Positions 25,824 through 27,981 of a DNA stretch of 27,981 bases are shown piece by piece (the first letter of the stretch is position 1; each line of letters begins with the position of its first letter). This stretch comes from Anncaliia algerae PRA339 (Eukaryota > Microsporidia > Tubulinosematidae): assembly GCA_000385875.2 (NCBI GenBank), contig KK365170.1, positions 25,275 to 53,255 of the forward strand, in the 5' to 3' direction. Made by a program: the position numbers and the translations under genes. The notes under the pieces were generated by a model, which did no database searches, was not told the origin of the DNA, and saw nothing but the letters and a program-made list of their open reading frames with translations.

Positions 25824-26951
25824 CTATTTTGGTGGAGACTCAGGTCTTACAGTATTAAACACAGATTCATCTGATTCAGGAGAAACATCCTTGTTATTGC
25901 TTTTATTATAGAAATGATGATAAACACTGTGTGTATTCTCTAATTGCTTCTTTAAAATTTTATTCTCATTTTCTAATTCTTTTAATTTACTTTCATTATT
26001 TTTAGAAGCGTTCTTTAATAGTTTGTATTGCTCATCCATTTCTTTATACTTTATCTTTATTTCTTCATATTCCTTCTTCATTCTAATGTTTGTACTTTTA
26101 ATTTCTTTGCTTTCTTCTCTCTTTTCTTCATAATTCTTCTTTAATCCTTCTATTTCTTCCTCTAATAATTTATTCATTTCTTCTAAATCAGATATTTTAT
26201 CTTCTAACTTCTTATTAGCTATGGTTAACTCATTTACCTTTCTATTGTGCAAAGTAATTTTATTTTCATTATCCTTAATCTTTTCCATTTCATAGGATAA
26301 CTTTTTCAAGTCCTCCCTCATTTCATAATTCTCTTTCTCTAGCGAATCAAAAGCATTGGATTTTTTCATGTATTTCTCTTCCAATGCTCCTAATTCTTTC
26401 ATAAGGTTATTACTTCTTCTTTCACCCTCTCTCAGATCCATTTCTAAAAATTTAATTTTTTCTGACATTTCAATATCCCCATTTTTACACTGCTCCTTAA
26501 GAAAATTATTCTCTTTGATAAGTTTTATGTTATCAGTCTCCATTCTATAGATTAAATCACTTAAATATCTCTTGTAATGTAATTCTTCAGGTTTAGTGAA
26601 TTTTAATTCTAACCTTATAATATTTTTAAAATCATTCCTCTCAAGAAAAATAAATTTATTTGTTTCTCTATTAAACATACCAATCAGTTTATTCCTAGTT
26701 AATGAATGAAACATCTCAACTGTCTTTCTAATAAATGTCTCAAAATCTACTCTAATGTCCTGCTCTCTTTTCAGTAAGTAAAAATCACCTGAGGAAATAG
26801 TACAAACAAAGAATGAAAAAAGATCTTTTATATCTATAAGTCTTATTTCAAGTTTATCTTCTCTTCTTGTTATGTCACATTTCATTTGCCATGGAATATC
26901 TTCATTAGGACTTGAAATAGGAATTCTACCACTAAAAATAGACTCTCGCAT
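25824..26951 (-). CDS. SAS-6-like protein: XRCC4/SAS-6 head plus coiled coil
   Basis: The first 135 residues of this 375-residue protein resemble the SAS-6 N-terminal head. KLEIRLIDIKDLFSFFV (33-49) parallels the family's 'LxIRLTDDxDPFFLY'. SSGDFYLLKREQDIRVDFETF (53-73) parallels 'SEEDFxxLKxxQxLLVDFxxFP', the region of the PISA motif. FLERNDFKNIIRLELKF (102-118) parallels 'ETNPFKHLTHLSLKF'. F108 falls on the aromatic residue that drives head-to-head assembly in SAS-6. Residues about 130-345 are an almost unbroken heptad-rich coiled coil, then a short disordered Ser/Pro tail. SAS-6 builds the nine-fold centriole cartwheel; SAS-6 proteins are usually 500-700 residues, so this rod is shorter. 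Microsporidia have spindle plaques, not centrioles, so the job here is unknown. Start ATG 26951. A different coiled-coil protein with a similar head is the alternative. Confidence 0.75.
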   Translation of the reverse strand: MRESIFSGRIPISSPNEDIPWQMKCDITRREDKLEIRLIDIKDLFSFFVCTISSGDFYLLKREQDIRVDFETFIRKTVEMFHSLTRNKLIGMFNRETNKFIFLERNDFKNIIRLELKFTKPEELHYKRYLSDLIYRMETDNIKLIKENNFLKEQCKNGDIEMSEKIKFLEMDLREGERRSNNLMKELGALEEKYMKKSNAFDSLEKENYEMREDLKKLSYEMEKIKDNENKITLHNRKVNELTIANKKLEDKISDLEEMNKLLEEEIEGLKKNYEEKREESKEIKSTNIRMKKEYEEIKIKYKEMDEQYKLLKNASKNNESKLKELENENKILKKQLENTHSVYHHFYNKSNNKDVSPESDESVFNTVRPESPPK

Positions 26952-27981
26952 TAATCAATAAGGAATAAATATTTATATATTTAAATAAAATAATATTAAT
27001 TTAAAAAATAAAATTTATTATTTTTAACAAAAATATCTGCATAAATCCTGATTTGCTATTTTTATAATCAATTTACTAAGCATAAATAGTCATTTAGATG
27101 ACTTTTACCATAAATACGACTTCAAATACCAGCGAATATATATTTAATAAGCTAAAAAATATGTGTTTAAACATATAAAATAGTCAAATTTGAAATAGAT
27201 TATGCAAATAAAGAGTATCATATTTGTAATTATAATACAAAAAAATATGTGTAAACTTAATTTAATAGTTGTATATTTAAAAATATAATATACCTGTTAA
27301 AATAAGTAATAAATTTTAAAGTATTTAAACAAAAATATTGTAACTGAACCCCTCATTATGAATAAAAACCATTTAAGTTTATATTTTAATGAATATTTAG
27401 TAGAAAATTACTTCAGCATGAGTATTTCCCTTGGGTTGAAAGAATACAAATAATATTCATAATAACAGACAGCTATAGACGTAACCGCTCATTAAATAAA
27501 GATTACTACACTTTTCACCCTTGATCTTTTAAGTATATTAAATCTTTATACGTTAGGACTTCCTGCTGGGAACCTATACGTGTGGTCCTGATGGTAATTA
27601 AAGCTATTTATAAAAACAAAGTAATTTTATTGAAAAACAAAATATTTTCCTATTTCTCCATACATTGCAATTGTATTGCAATATATTTTATTTGACAAGA
27701 ATAAAATTTGAAGTCCTTTAGATTCTTAAACTATTATATCAACTAAATTATAATAAAGGCCTTCATAGAAAAGACAAAAAGCATTATATGTTTTAGCCTT
27801 TGAAAAATAAAAATGTCTTCTAAAAAGTTTTATTAAAATAAAGTAAATGTAAAATACTATCTATATATGAAATTTTTTATGATACTCACGTCATGAAAAT
27901 CATTTTCTTTCCATAAATTTTAAGATTCAAATGTGTGAAAAAATATTTACCTCATTTCCTATGCGTTAAAAGCTAATCTCT
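26952..27981. other. AT-rich terminal region, no gene seen
   Basis: About 1 kb upstream of the SAS-6-like gene without a supportable gene. A small GC-richer patch at about 27555-27595 (GGACTTCCTGCTGGG and nearby) and a possible transposase scrap on the minus strand near 27400-27500 are too short to call. Confidence 0.55.

Noticed and set aside
27390-27510. Minus-strand scrap resembling a transposase C-terminus (FNP, then NTHAEVI after a shift)
   Set aside because: Too short and needs a frameshift; the catalytic context cannot be seen.
1-27981. CRISPR arrays, bacterial-type operons, introns
   Set aside because: No regularly spaced repeats are present. Genes are monocistronic with eukaryotic homologues, and no reading frame requires splicing.

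Overview
The window looks like a contig from a microsporidian genome. It is very AT-rich. Its protein genes are intronless and often shorter than their yeast or human relatives. They lie in both orientations with no operons. Several start codons have a CCC just upstream, as reported for other microsporidia. There is a 5S rRNA gene and a heavy load of Merlin/ISXO2 (IS1595-like) DNA transposons. The TE load and base composition recall gene-sparse genomes such as Anncaliia, Tubulinosema or Hamiltosporidium, but I cannot name the species from sequence alone. A run of Ns (11782-12160) is an assembly gap.

Layout. 568-3168 (+): large Ser/Lys-rich protein with Cys clusters, unrecognised. 3465-4589 (+): saccharopine dehydrogenase-like (SCCPDH family) oxidoreductase, whose last codons and 3' flank are tandemly duplicated. 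6164-7306 (+): unrecognised helical protein. 7592-8602 (+): adaptor-complex mu subunit. 8775-11324 (-): ROCK/MRCK-like AGC kinase with coiled coil and C1 domain. 11325-14470: AT-rich DNA, the gap and a decayed transposase. 14471-15172 and 15302-15889 (+): TGS1 cap hypermethylase and GAR1. 15890-17360: AT-rich DNA with a probable transposase relic and a MITE-like inverted repeat. 17361-18038 (-) and 18092-18379 (+): CTU2/NCS2-like tRNA thiolation protein and MBF1, divergent from a 53-bp spacer. 18617-19463 (-): decayed transposase. 20673-21200 (-): MTQ2 (eRF1 methyltransferase). 21350-21468 (+): 5S rRNA. 22145-23626: a Merlin-like element with an open transposase, terminal inverted repeats and an 8-bp target duplication. 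24700-25345 (+): third decayed transposase. 25824-26951 (-): SAS-6-like head plus coiled-coil protein.

Themes. The host genes serve RNA maturation and translation (TGS1, GAR1, CTU2, MTQ2, 5S rRNA), transcription (MBF1), vesicle traffic (AP mu), signalling (AGC kinase) and lipid or redox metabolism (SCCPDH). TGS1 and GAR1 are neighbours and both act on sno/snRNP biogenesis. The most surprising items are the SAS-6-like protein in an apparently acentriolar lineage, the kinase with a B-box-like zinc cluster between kinase and coiled coil, and the precisely bounded Merlin-like element.
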